From an uncultured Opitutales bacterium (lineage in GTDB: Bacteria; Verrucomicrobiota; Verrucomicrobiia; Opitutales; Seribacteraceae): 55,163 bases of DNA. The stretch spans positions 1 through 55,163 of the forward strand of contig CALKMX010000057.1 of NCBI GenBank assembly GCA_938091675.1. Direction: 5' to 3'. A program made the translations under genes and the position numbers. The notes below the pieces were generated by a model that ran no database searches, was not told the DNA's origin, and saw nothing but the letters and a program-made list of their open reading frames with translations. Shown here piece after piece: positions 7,808 through 15,531 of this stretch. Positions within the stretch are counted from its first letter, which is position 1. Every line of letters starts with the position of its first letter.

Positions 7808-9421
7808 ATGCTATCTTCAGGAACAAGAATTGGCCATTACCAAGTGGAAAGCTGGATCAAGGAAGGTTCATGCGGGCAGAGTTACAGAGGCCAGGCTGTC
7901 CTAGGAGATGAAAAAGGCATCGTTCGATATCTAAAGTTATTCCACCGGGATCTTTCAGAAAAAGAGGGGTTTTCGGATTATTTCACACAGGAGTGCAGGG
8001 CAATCCAGCAATTGGAAGGACGGGGAATTTGGCCTATGGTTTCGAGTGGAATAATGAAGTGGAAGCATTGGATGGCATATAACTGGTTCGAAGGCTCAAC
8101 CAGAGAGCTTCCTGGAAGTTTGGATGAGGATGAAGCCAAGGAAATTAACCTGAGATCATTGTACGACTGGATGGAGTTTTACCCCGATTCTATAGGGTCA
8201 GATGAGCTTAAAGCCATGATGATCGATTTGCATTGTGGGTTAAACCTGGCTCATAGCTCTGGGGTTATCCATGGAAATCTTAAACCGAGCAATATTTTAA
8301 TCAGTTTCAAGGATGACAGCACAGTTGAAGCTTGGATTACTGAATTTGCCTTATCCAAGATCGCATCTTTCAGGTCCTTAAATGAAGCGCCCAAGGAAGG
8401 AGATACCTTCATCTCACAAAGTTTACAATTTCAGGATTCTCTTAAAGAGAGCCAGAAATTTCTACCAAGTGGAAATGCAGCAGGGGGAATTCCTGAAGAG
8501 AAAAGCGATCTTTATGCTTTGGGCGCCCTTGTTCAATATGTATTGGAAAAAAATAAAAGCCTTTCCTTTCAACGGGCCGACTGGGAAACCTGGGCGGTAA
8601 GAGCACAAAGCCATAGCTTTTCCACAATTGTGCAATCCATGGAAGCCCTGCCGGATATTCCTGATCTATCAAAATTTGGAATAAAACCGGATCATTCGAA
8701 CAATGCATCTATGCTGAATCATGAAGAAATTCGAAGGAGGCGCGAAGTGGAGTGGGAGAGAAAGCAAAAGATTTCAAAGGCAAGCTTTCGTAGAAATATT
8801 ACCTGCCTGATCGGATCGCTGTGTGTGTTGACCTTCCTTTTTTCCAAGATTTATTTGTTTTTAAATCCTTCCCCATGGGTGGAGTATTCGATGGACGGGG
8901 TATCGGATAAATATCAATTAGGCTTTGGATTTTTGTCGGGCAAGGCTTGGGGTATTTTGCCAGCATCTTATGATTCAGATGGCGATGGGGGGCAGGATGT
9001 TGCCGGTGAGTGGGAACGTGTAGATGGTATGTTCCGATTGAATTTTCGTAAATTCAAGCATGTAAATGATGAGGAGTCTGGAAAAAAACTTTGGCAATTT
9101 ATTGGTAAAGGATCGACCAGTGATGATGATTACTACGCTTGGTCTGACTATCTGAGCTACAACCGAGAGGGGAATTATTTGAGCCTGATCAAGCGAGTGC
9201 ATGAAGGTGAGGTATTTGTCCCCGGTCGAAGGTCAGATGATATTCCCCTCCTTTTTCCGGAAATGCGTGTTCGAAGAAGTGGCGGAGCAATAACGAAAAC
9301 GGAGATTTTCTTTAGGCAAACTCAGGAAGATAGACCAACCCTTTCTATTTACATTGGCTTGGGCTTTCTTTTGGCCAGCTTCATCTATCATAAAACAATT
9401 CAGCGTATACCAGACCTTTAA
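7808..9421 (+). CDS. Membrane pseudokinase (Ser/Thr kinase fold) with an outer beta-domain
   Basis: A 537-residue protein. Residues 8-280 follow the eukaryotic-like kinase fold: a glycine loop (IKEGSCGQSYRG), a VAIK-like strand with Lys43, and subdomain IX as EKSDLYALGAL. The catalytic residues are degenerate: HRD is HGN (155-157, Asp to Asn) and DFG is EFA (179-181). It is therefore probably a pseudokinase that binds rather than phosphorylates. A basic stretch precedes a membrane helix (about 331-352), then a roughly 160-residue outer domain rich in strands with a GEWERVDGMFRL motif, then a second helix near the C-terminus. The next gene encodes a lipoprotein with a similar domain. A GATAAT box ends nine bases before the ATG, so the leader is very short. 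Confidence 0.75.
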   Translation: MLSSGTRIGHYQVESWIKEGSCGQSYRGQAVLGDEKGIVRYLKLFHRDLSEKEGFSDYFTQECRAIQQLEGRGIWPMVSSGIMKWKHWMAYNWFEGSTRELPGSLDEDEAKEINLRSLYDWMEFYPDSIGSDELKAMMIDLHCGLNLAHSSGVIHGNLKPSNILISFKDDSTVEAWITEFALSKIASFRSLNEAPKEGDTFISQSLQFQDSLKESQKFLPSGNAAGGIPEEKSDLYALGALVQYVLEKNKSLSFQRADWETWAVRAQSHSFSTIVQSMEALPDIPDLSKFGIKPDHSNNASMLNHEEIRRRREVEWERKQKISKASFRRNITCLIGSLCVLTFLFSKIYLFLNPSPWVEYSMDGVSDKYQLGFGFLSGKAWGILPASYDSDGDGGQDVAGEWERVDGMFRLNFRKFKHVNDEESGKKLWQFIGKGSTSDDDYYAWSDYLSYNREGNYLSLIKRVHEGEVFVPGRRSDDIPLLFPEMRVRRSGGAITKTEIFFRQTQEDRPTLSIYIGLGFLLASFIYHKTIQRIPDL

Positions 9422-9474
9422 TCTTTTCACGGAAAGGATTGAGTTTGTTGCAACTTTTTTAGACACTAGGTTAC

Positions 9475-10242
9475 ATGAACCAAGCTGGTCTCAGGTTGCT
9501 CTTTTCAATCGCAGTAAGTCTTTTGATGTGTTTGTTGGTATCTTGCTCCCAAGATCCAAGCGGTAAATATGTTGGCGAAGTAAAGGACTGGGTTCATGAG
9601 GTTTTTGAAGGAAACCTGATAGCGGGGCAGGAAGAATACAGGGTCGAGCTTACCCTTTCACAAAGTCCTGATAAAATGAAGGCAGATTTGTACTTCACTC
9701 ACCCGTCGATCAAAACGGTTCATCGCACTGGGACTTGGGAGATAGGTGACGGAGAACGAATGATTCGTTTTGATGACAACAAAGAACCGTCGGAGTTTTA
9801 TTTAATCAAAAGAGGGATCAGTCATGCTTTTCAATCGAAAGAGGGATTAACCAATGATGATGGATCTAACCTTCTTCTACTTCGAAATGTAGGAAAGTCT
9901 CGAAAATCTGCTCATCCAATTGAAATTATATTTGGTGATAATGGTGGGGCAGTAGTCACCGGTGCTGGCATTCTTGAGGCAAGTGCGGGCGAATGGAACC
10001 GGGTGGGCGATCGAATAACGCTGACAATTAAGTTACCCAAGGTCGCGGTCAAGAATGGAGCCAGTATTCCAGCGGAAAACTTTAAATATTTTATGCGTTG
10101 GTCCTTAAAACATGACAATGCACTGGTGCTTGAAAAAATGGTGGTTATGAGACCATTTGTTCGCGAGGACGGATCAAAGAGGCAAAGCTGGATGAGTTCG
10201 TTAATATTTTCTGACCGTCCCCTGCTCGTTGCCCAAAAGTAA
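9475..10242 (+). CDS. Lipoprotein with two GxW beta-domains
   Basis: A 255-residue lipoprotein with lipobox LLVSC (Cys24). The mature part appears to hold two related strand-rich units: one around HRTGTWEIGDGERMIRF and one around ASAGEWNRVGDRITLTI. The second closely resembles the outer domain of the preceding pseudokinase (GEWERVDGMFRLNF, then a hydrophobic block ending in LxLxKRV versus LVLEKMV). The pattern is like small lipocalin-fold or NlpE-type stress-sensing domains, but this is inference. The 53-base gap to the kinase gene and the shared domain suggest a functional pair. Confidence 0.65.
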   Translation: MNQAGLRLLFSIAVSLLMCLLVSCSQDPSGKYVGEVKDWVHEVFEGNLIAGQEEYRVELTLSQSPDKMKADLYFTHPSIKTVHRTGTWEIGDGERMIRFDDNKEPSEFYLIKRGISHAFQSKEGLTNDDGSNLLLLRNVGKSRKSAHPIEIIFGDNGGAVVTGAGILEASAGEWNRVGDRITLTIKLPKVAVKNGASIPAENFKYFMRWSLKHDNALVLEKMVVMRPFVREDGSKRQSWMSSLIFSDRPLLVAQK

Positions 10243-10265
10243 GAAATGTGCCCCCTTGCAAAGAT

Positions 10266-10293
10266 TTGACGTTCCAGAAGCTGTCTTCATCAT
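10266..10293 (+). promoter_or_regulatory. Candidate sigma-70 promoter
   Basis: TTGACG (10266-10271) is followed after 16 bases by CATCAT (10288-10293), which matches the -10 consensus at four of six positions. It lies about 30 bases before the ATG of the PpiD-like gene, in an 81-base intergenic gap. Confidence 0.3.
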
Positions 10294-10323
10294 GGAAAGT
10301 TTTTATTGTAAATTGATCCATCT

Positions 10324-12705
10324 ATGATAACCGCACTCCAGCACTTCATTTCCAGAAAAGGAAAGATTGTATTTATTGCACTTCTTTTATTGGTTATTGT
10401 TTCCTTCGTTCTTTACCTCTCGCAAGGCTCTTCGGTTTTTGACCTGATGTCCGATGGAGGAAGAGAAAAGAAAGAATTCTATGGCTACGATTGGAACAAT
10501 CCCGACCAAAGACGTTTTTTAAATGTTACAACCCGTGCAGTTGGGGCGCTGGGATTTATTACCAGTCCGGGGCAGGATGTAGTTGGGGAAGCAGACGATT
10601 CCTACATCCAGGGATTACAGCAACAGATCCAGGCAGCCTTGCGTGCAAACCCCGAAGAAGTTGATCGGGATGCCTTGCAGAGAATGTTTCAATACATGCA
10701 GGCCTGGCCAAATTTTTCACGAGATTTTAAAGTTCGTGAAATTGCTCGTGCAGGAGCGTACGACCCAGACTTTTTAGAACAGTCAATTAAGTCCAGAATT
10801 ACTTTGGAAGGGCAGGCAAATGCGTGGTCTTTTTTGCCGGCTGATGTAAATCATCCGAGTATCAATTCCCAGTTTATCCAATTTCTTGCCAACATTAATC
10901 CAGCCCTTGAGTCGGAAGACAATCGAACTGCTGCTCTGCTATCAGTTGGGAGCCGGTTTGGAATGTCTGCAAATGAACTTGAAACTCTTCTGTACGCTTC
11001 ATTTCGTGATTTCCAAGTCGATGAAATCTATTCGCATCGTGGATACGCCCTTCCTAATGAGGTGGATATATTGAGTCATCAAAATGCATTTGCTTGGGAT
11101 GGCGAGGTGGCAGTGATTTCTATGGATAACGATCCGAATGCTCGGGTTGCTTGGGGTGATATGAAGATCAATAGCATTCCCAAGGCGGGTGACTCTGTCC
11201 TATTTTCCCTTGGTGCGAGGAAAATTGAATTTCTGTTTGGAGAGCCTGTGGAGGATGAGAATCGTAGCGTATTTTCTGTTCCAATAGGAAGTGACCCAGA
11301 GCAAAGTGCCAGGAATTTAACTAATGCAATTAATACAAACAACATTGGCTTAGAAGCATCGGTTAAGAAAAACGCCCTCATTCACTTGGCACTTAAATTA
11401 CAATCCCTGCCCAAATCGCTCCCTGCCTTTTCTACAAGGGCTGAAACCTTCTCGTTTAATGATCAGTTAAGTGCCAGCCTCGCTGATTTCTATGAAGGAA
11501 ACAAGGATTTAGAGGCATTTATGGAAGCTCCTAGAACCTTTTCCACCGCTCTGGTCTTTAGCAGTGAAAAGTTTATAAATCAACCTTCTGCTCCCGACGA
11601 GGTGAGGTTGCGTTCATACTTTGAAAGGAATCGTTTGGACTTCTTGCCCGATTCAAAGGAAGAAAATAATGAGACTTTTATACCAGAGGTCACATTCGAG
11701 GATGTTGCTGACCAAGTGAAGGAATTGGTGACCAAACAGGATCTTGTTGATGCCAAGCGGGAAGCGGATCGCTTAGCTCAAAATGCAGCGCTCGATTTTC
11801 TCGATCAATTAAATAGTCTGTCCGACCGTTTGAGGGGCAATTACCCAGATTTTACTTCTTTGCGCAATTCCAATGAACTCAACGAGTTGCTCACTGAGTC
11901 AGGAGCTGAGCAAAGAAAGATTTCTTTTTCCAATAAAGATATGAACATCCAGGCGATGGTCCTTGGGTTGGAAAAGCGTGCCAGTGAAAAAAAGTCCAAC
12001 AAAGAGGCACTTGAGGAGGTTGATTCATTGAATGAATCTAAGTTCTTTACCCGGTCAGTCCGGAAATCAAGAAATGGTCATGTTGTTTTTTTGCTTGATC
12101 GCAAGATTGGTGAGCACCCATCCAGTTATTCCGATATTCCTTTTTCAACTTTGTGCAGGGAATACACAAATGACAAGAGGCGGTCTCAATTCTCTCAAAA
12201 AGTGGATAAAATTAAGGATAAGCTTCTTTCGAAAGGAAAAGCTACTGATGCAAATTTAAGAAAATATCAGTTTGAAGCGAAAAACGAGATGAGTGCCCGG
12301 GCATCTTTTGATTCCAAACGAAGGTCTTTACGCACCAAGATCGATGAATTAGAAAACAGTAGGACAGAAAAGTCCAACGATCGTAAGTCCAGTTCGGAAT
12401 CTCTGGAAAAGGAACTTAAACAGTTGAGGGATCAACTCACTCAACTGAATGAAGAGAGGACTGCAATATTTGAAGTTCTTGAAGTTGCAGAGACTTTAGA
12501 GGTGGACGGCAAATGGATAGAGTTGGAGAGGAATGAAGATCAAGCAATTTTTGCTGTACTTAATAAGGTATATTCAATCCGCGGGAAACAATTTGAGAAA
12601 GAGCAAAAAAATTCCCTACATGCCAACCTCGAGCGATCGAGGGGTATGCTATCCCGAGATCAAACGATTGAGGAGTTGCTTGCCTTAACCTTTGCCGAAG
12701 AATAG
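10324..12705 (+). CDS. PpiD/SurA_N-like inner-membrane-anchored periplasmic protein
   Basis: A 793-residue protein with a short cytoplasmic N-terminus, one membrane helix (about residues 13-33) and a large outer part. The start ITALQHFISRKGKIVFIALLLLVIVSFV resembles the anchor of PpiD-type periplasmic folding factors, and the following helices are SurA_N-like, including a DEVRLRSYFERNRLDFLP segment typical of these proteins. No parvulin domain with its Gly-rich strands was found, so it is probably a chaperone-type relative without prolyl isomerase activity. Residues about 660-710 form a charged coiled coil. It converges on tlyA with a gap of only 26 bases. Confidence 0.6.
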   Translation: MITALQHFISRKGKIVFIALLLLVIVSFVLYLSQGSSVFDLMSDGGREKKEFYGYDWNNPDQRRFLNVTTRAVGALGFITSPGQDVVGEADDSYIQGLQQQIQAALRANPEEVDRDALQRMFQYMQAWPNFSRDFKVREIARAGAYDPDFLEQSIKSRITLEGQANAWSFLPADVNHPSINSQFIQFLANINPALESEDNRTAALLSVGSRFGMSANELETLLYASFRDFQVDEIYSHRGYALPNEVDILSHQNAFAWDGEVAVISMDNDPNARVAWGDMKINSIPKAGDSVLFSLGARKIEFLFGEPVEDENRSVFSVPIGSDPEQSARNLTNAINTNNIGLEASVKKNALIHLALKLQSLPKSLPAFSTRAETFSFNDQLSASLADFYEGNKDLEAFMEAPRTFSTALVFSSEKFINQPSAPDEVRLRSYFERNRLDFLPDSKEENNETFIPEVTFEDVADQVKELVTKQDLVDAKREADRLAQNAALDFLDQLNSLSDRLRGNYPDFTSLRNSNELNELLTESGAEQRKISFSNKDMNIQAMVLGLEKRASEKKSNKEALEEVDSLNESKFFTRSVRKSRNGHVVFLLDRKIGEHPSSYSDIPFSTLCREYTNDKRRSQFSQKVDKIKDKLLSKGKATDANLRKYQFEAKNEMSARASFDSKRRSLRTKIDELENSRTEKSNDRKSSSESLEKELKQLRDQLTQLNEERTAIFEVLEVAETLEVDGKWIELERNEDQAIFAVLNKVYSIRGKQFEKEQKNSLHANLERSRGMLSRDQTIEELLALTFAEE

Positions 12706-12731
12706 CAGGGCATTTGCTATTCAGATAATTT

Positions 12732-13484
12732 TCACAAAGCCAATTTCCTCCAACCCAGAAAGAATTCTGTATTCCCATCAGTTCCCTGCGGTTTGGCTAC
12801 AGTTTCATGCACGAGCAATGAACCGGGAAGTTCCTGGGAGGCAAACCCTTTGACTTCCTCAATTACTCTTTGGTGAATGATAGGATCTTTTATTACCCCT
12901 CGAGCCAGGTCAGCTTCCACTTTTTTGCATTCAAATTGTGGTTTTACCAGGGTGGCAAGGTGCCCTTCATTCTCAAGAAATTGCCAAGCCTGCCCCAAGA
13001 CTTTGCGTAAAGAGATGAAAGATAAATCCATTACAATTAAAGGGTACTCGGGGTAGGGTAGGTCATCCTTTTGGAGGGATTTCAGATTCATTTTCTCGAG
13101 GTTTGTTACCCGGTCATCGATTCTTAGTTTGTAGTGTAACTGACCTCTGCCTACATCAACACAAGTAGCGGAATTGGCTCCTTTTTGTAAGAGACAGTCA
13201 GTGAAACCTCCGGTGGATGCACCAAGATCCAGGAAATTAAGTCCTTTAACTGTCCATTCTGACTCCCTTAAAAAATTTTCCATCTTTAAACCACCTCTTC
13301 CAACATAGGGCATTTGACTTTCCAACCAGAGTTCTGCGTTTAAAGGAATGAGTTGGCTGGATTTTTGAATTTTTTCGTCTTTCCACCTTACCTGACCAGC
13401 TAAAATACATGCTTGTGCCTTGGTTCTACTCTCTACGAGTTTTAAGGTAACCATAAGTTCATCTGCACGAATCTTTTTACTCAT
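12732..13484 (-). CDS. tlyA: TlyA-family S4-domain rRNA 2'-O-methyltransferase
   Basis: A 250-residue protein with an N-terminal S4 RNA-binding domain (about residues 4-60, KAQACILAGQV core) joined by the typical YVGRGGLK linker to an FtsJ-like Rossmann domain. The SAM-binding motif is DLGASTGGFTD (86-96). TlyA proteins methylate 2'-OH groups on 16S and 23S rRNA and were earlier labelled haemolysins; the methylation role is the better inference here. It is divergent from mraZ (154-base gap), and the T9 and A7 tracts of the mraZ promoter lie in that gap. Confidence 0.88.
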   Translation of the reverse strand: MSKKIRADELMVTLKLVESRTKAQACILAGQVRWKDEKIQKSSQLIPLNAELWLESQMPYVGRGGLKMENFLRESEWTVKGLNFLDLGASTGGFTDCLLQKGANSATCVDVGRGQLHYKLRIDDRVTNLEKMNLKSLQKDDLPYPEYPLIVMDLSFISLRKVLGQAWQFLENEGHLATLVKPQFECKKVEADLARGVIKDPIIHQRVIEEVKGFASQELPGSLLVHETVAKPQGTDGNTEFFLGWRKLAL

Positions 13485-13568
13485 ACCCCAAAGGGTGCCA
13501 ATCCATCTCGGTCGATCAATTCCCGAATGAGGATTTTAGCAGAATTATTGTTTTTTTTTGAAAAAAAC

Positions 13569-13599
13569 TTGACCGTGGTGGGTCAAAGTGGCAAATAAT
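13569..13599 (+). promoter_or_regulatory. Candidate promoter of the dcw cluster
   Basis: TTGACC (13569-13574) is preceded directly by T9-G-A7, which could act as an AT-rich UP element. AATAAT (13594-13599) lies 19 bases further, slightly beyond the optimum. The -10 and the expected start site are covered by the MraZ boxes, so binding there would block the promoter, as in known autoregulated dcw clusters. Confidence 0.45.
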
Positions 13600-13618
13600 G
13601 GTAAAGAGTGGTAGATAA
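13579..13618 (+). promoter_or_regulatory. Four MraZ boxes with exact 10-bp period
   Basis: TGG occurs at 13579, 13589, 13599 and 13609, each followed by seven bases, giving four direct repeats (TGGGTCAAAG, TGGCAAATAA, TGGTAAAGAG, TGGTAGATAA). MraZ proteins of other bacteria bind three or four TGGG/GTG repeats with 10-bp spacing upstream of their own gene, on one face of the helix. The mraZ gene begins 21 bases after the last box, so autoregulation is a strong inference. Confidence 0.75.
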
Positions 13619-13638
13619 AGCATGGTTATTCAAAACAA

Positions 13639-14085
13639 ATGGAAATAAACACAACAACTTTCTTTGTAGGAGAGTTTACCCATGCTTTGGACAGCAAGGG
13701 AAGGGTCACTATACCTTCCAAATGGAGAATCCAGGGAGGGGAGAACACTTATCTAGCCCTTCCCAACCCGGGGGGGTATATAACCGTTTATCCGCCCAAA
13801 ATGGTCAATCGACTGGAAGAAAAAGTTGCGGAGGCAAGCTTGAGCGATGTGAGAGCCCAGGCACTTTTAATGGAATTGTTTTCCAAGGCACATTCTTTTG
13901 GTTGCGACAAGCAGGGGCGAATTAATCTGAATGACAAATTGTTGGAACATGCGGGAATTTCAGAAAAGGCAGTTTTGGTGGGAAACTTTTCCGCTTTTGC
14001 AATCTGGTCAGTTAGCCGCTACGGAAAACGGCCTGCTGAAGACGAGCGGAATATTTTTGATGCGATGAGGGAGTTGGGGTTATGA
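13639..14085 (+). CDS. mraZ: MraZ transcriptional regulator
   Basis: A 148-residue protein of the MraZ/AbrB-like fold. It has the two repeated DNA-binding units: LDSKGRVTIPSKWR (about 17-30) and CDKQGRINLNDKL (about 94-106). MraZ forms ring-shaped oligomers that bind direct repeats before the dcw cluster and control it. The N-terminus is about eight residues longer than usual, and ATG 13639 has no Shine-Dalgarno, so a slightly later start is possible. It is the first gene of the cluster, directly after four matching operator boxes, and is followed by rsmH. Confidence 0.93.
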   Translation: MEINTTTFFVGEFTHALDSKGRVTIPSKWRIQGGENTYLALPNPGGYITVYPPKMVNRLEEKVAEASLSDVRAQALLMELFSKAHSFGCDKQGRINLNDKLLEHAGISEKAVLVGNFSAFAIWSVSRYGKRPAEDERNIFDAMRELGL

Positions 14086-14208
14086 AGCTTGGTTACAAGT
14101 TTTGGGCGACTTTTAGGGTGGTCGTCCTAAGAAGGGGATTTGATTCCAGGCGCCCCCTCCTCTCTCGCGCTTCATTTTGTACTAACGTTGCTCTTGGGGG
14201 AGAGTGGG

Positions 14209-15180
14209 ATGTATTGTGGTGCGGTTGAATTTGTCTGTGCTCCATCAGCGGTGAGGCATATCCCTGTTCTGCTTGATGAATGTATGGCTTGCCTAAAGCC
14301 TGAGCAGGGGGGGCTATTTGCGGATTTAACTTTTGGTGGGGGTGGTCACAGTAAGGCAATTCTGGAGTCTTCGGGAAAGAGCAGTTTATTGGCGATGGAT
14401 TGCGATCCTGATGCTTTTGAAAGATCAAGGGAATTAAGTGCTCAATATCCAGATAGATTTAATTTTTTTGATTCTTCCTTTAAAAATTTAGATAAAATAT
14501 CTTCCCCTGGCGAATTGGATGGGATTTTGATGGATTTGGGAATTTCCTCTTTTCAATTAATGGAACCGGAAAAAGGTTTTTCCTTTCGGTTGGACGCACC
14601 TATTGATATGAGATTGGACCCGAGGGTGGGTCAAAGCGCTGCCGATTTTCTGGAGTCTGCATCGTATGAGAGTTTAGTTCGTGCAGTTCGGGAGTATGGG
14701 GAGGAAAGGCGATGGAGGAGAGTGGTTGATGCAATTATCAAGCACAGAGGAACGGGCAAACTGACCCGAACGATGAGTGCGGCTGAAGTGGTAAGCGATG
14801 CGGTTGGAGGGAGAAACTTCAGGCAACGAATTCATCCAGCCACCAAGACTTTTCAGGGTATAAGAATTGCCATCAATGGCGAACTAGAATCTCTCGCAGT
14901 AGCTTTACCCAAATCGTTTAGGGCATTAAAAGAGGGTGGGGTTCTTGCGGTCATATCCTTTCATTCCTTGGAGGACAGGATAGTAAAGAGATATATGAGG
15001 AAAATGGCCGGAAGGCCGGAGACTAGGCATGATGCTAGACCGCAACAGGAGCGTAGCGTATTTGCCAAATTAAATGGGTCCAAAGCAATCTTTCCAACCA
15101 AGGAAGAGATTCAGGCAAATCCGCGAAGCCGGTCAGCCCGATTGCGCTATTTGACTAAAATTAAACAACCAGAACTGTAA
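14209..15180 (+). CDS. rsmH: 16S rRNA (cytosine-1402 N4)-methyltransferase
   Basis: RsmH (MraW) methylates C1402 in the ribosomal P site. The SAM loop is DLTFGGGGHS (39-48), followed by FFDSSFKNLD, MDLGISSFQL and the GFSFRLDAPIDMRLD motif special to this family. The C-terminal AVISFHSLEDRIVKRYM block is also present. ATG 14209 is chosen because a GGGGGAG Shine-Dalgarno lies just upstream and the 323-residue product fits the family; the upstream TTG at 14140 would add unrelated residues. It ends five bases before ftsL. Confidence 0.94.
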   Translation: MYCGAVEFVCAPSAVRHIPVLLDECMACLKPEQGGLFADLTFGGGGHSKAILESSGKSSLLAMDCDPDAFERSRELSAQYPDRFNFFDSSFKNLDKISSPGELDGILMDLGISSFQLMEPEKGFSFRLDAPIDMRLDPRVGQSAADFLESASYESLVRAVREYGEERRWRRVVDAIIKHRGTGKLTRTMSAAEVVSDAVGGRNFRQRIHPATKTFQGIRIAINGELESLAVALPKSFRALKEGGVLAVISFHSLEDRIVKRYMRKMAGRPETRHDARPQQERSVFAKLNGSKAIFPTKEEIQANPRSRSARLRYLTKIKQPEL

Positions 15181-15185
15181 GACTG

Positions 15186-15530
15186 ATGAATCGGGTGTGG
15201 TGGATGTTTCTTATACTTGCAGTATCCTTGTTCGGGGGCGGAGCTATCTCCATCGTTTGGTTACGAATGGAGATATCCGCAACCGCTAAAAATTGTGTCA
15301 ATTTAGAAGACCAGCGTGAGATGGTTGCCCGGGAATTACGTGAATTAAGGGGAAAAAAGTCCAGAATGCTCAGGCCGTCGATGATTGCTCAATTAGTGTC
15401 AGGTCGTTTGAGCGTTCCGTCTGCTGGCCGTACAGTGCATGTTTCTAGTCGGGAGATGGGAGAATACTTTCATGCAGGTATAGCACAAAACAAGGATTTC
15501 AGCAGGGGGAGCTATTTACCCCTACATTAG
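15186..15530 (+). CDS. ftsL: FtsL-like division protein
   Basis: A 114-residue bitopic protein. One membrane helix (about residues 5-25) is followed by a coiled-coil stretch rich in Glu and Leu (NLEDQREMVARELRELR). This layout and the position between rsmH and ftsI identify it as FtsL, since the family is too variable for sequence motifs. FtsL joins FtsQ and the FtsB-like partner to the FtsW-FtsI synthase. No ftsB-like gene was seen in the window. It is separated from ftsI by a single base. Confidence 0.7.
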   Translation: MNRVWWMFLILAVSLFGGGAISIVWLRMEISATAKNCVNLEDQREMVARELRELRGKKSRMLRPSMIAQLVSGRLSVPSAGRTVHVSSREMGEYFHAGIAQNKDFSRGSYLPLH

Positions 15531-15531
15531 G

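Noticed and set aside
13569-13586. TTGACC...GGTCAA inverted repeat at the mraZ promoter
   Set aside because: Six-base arms arise from the -35 box and the first MraZ box; the phased direct repeats explain the region better.
14140-14208. Upstream TTG extension of rsmH
   Set aside because: ATG 14209 has a strong GGGGGAG site and gives the family length; the extension is unrelated sequence.
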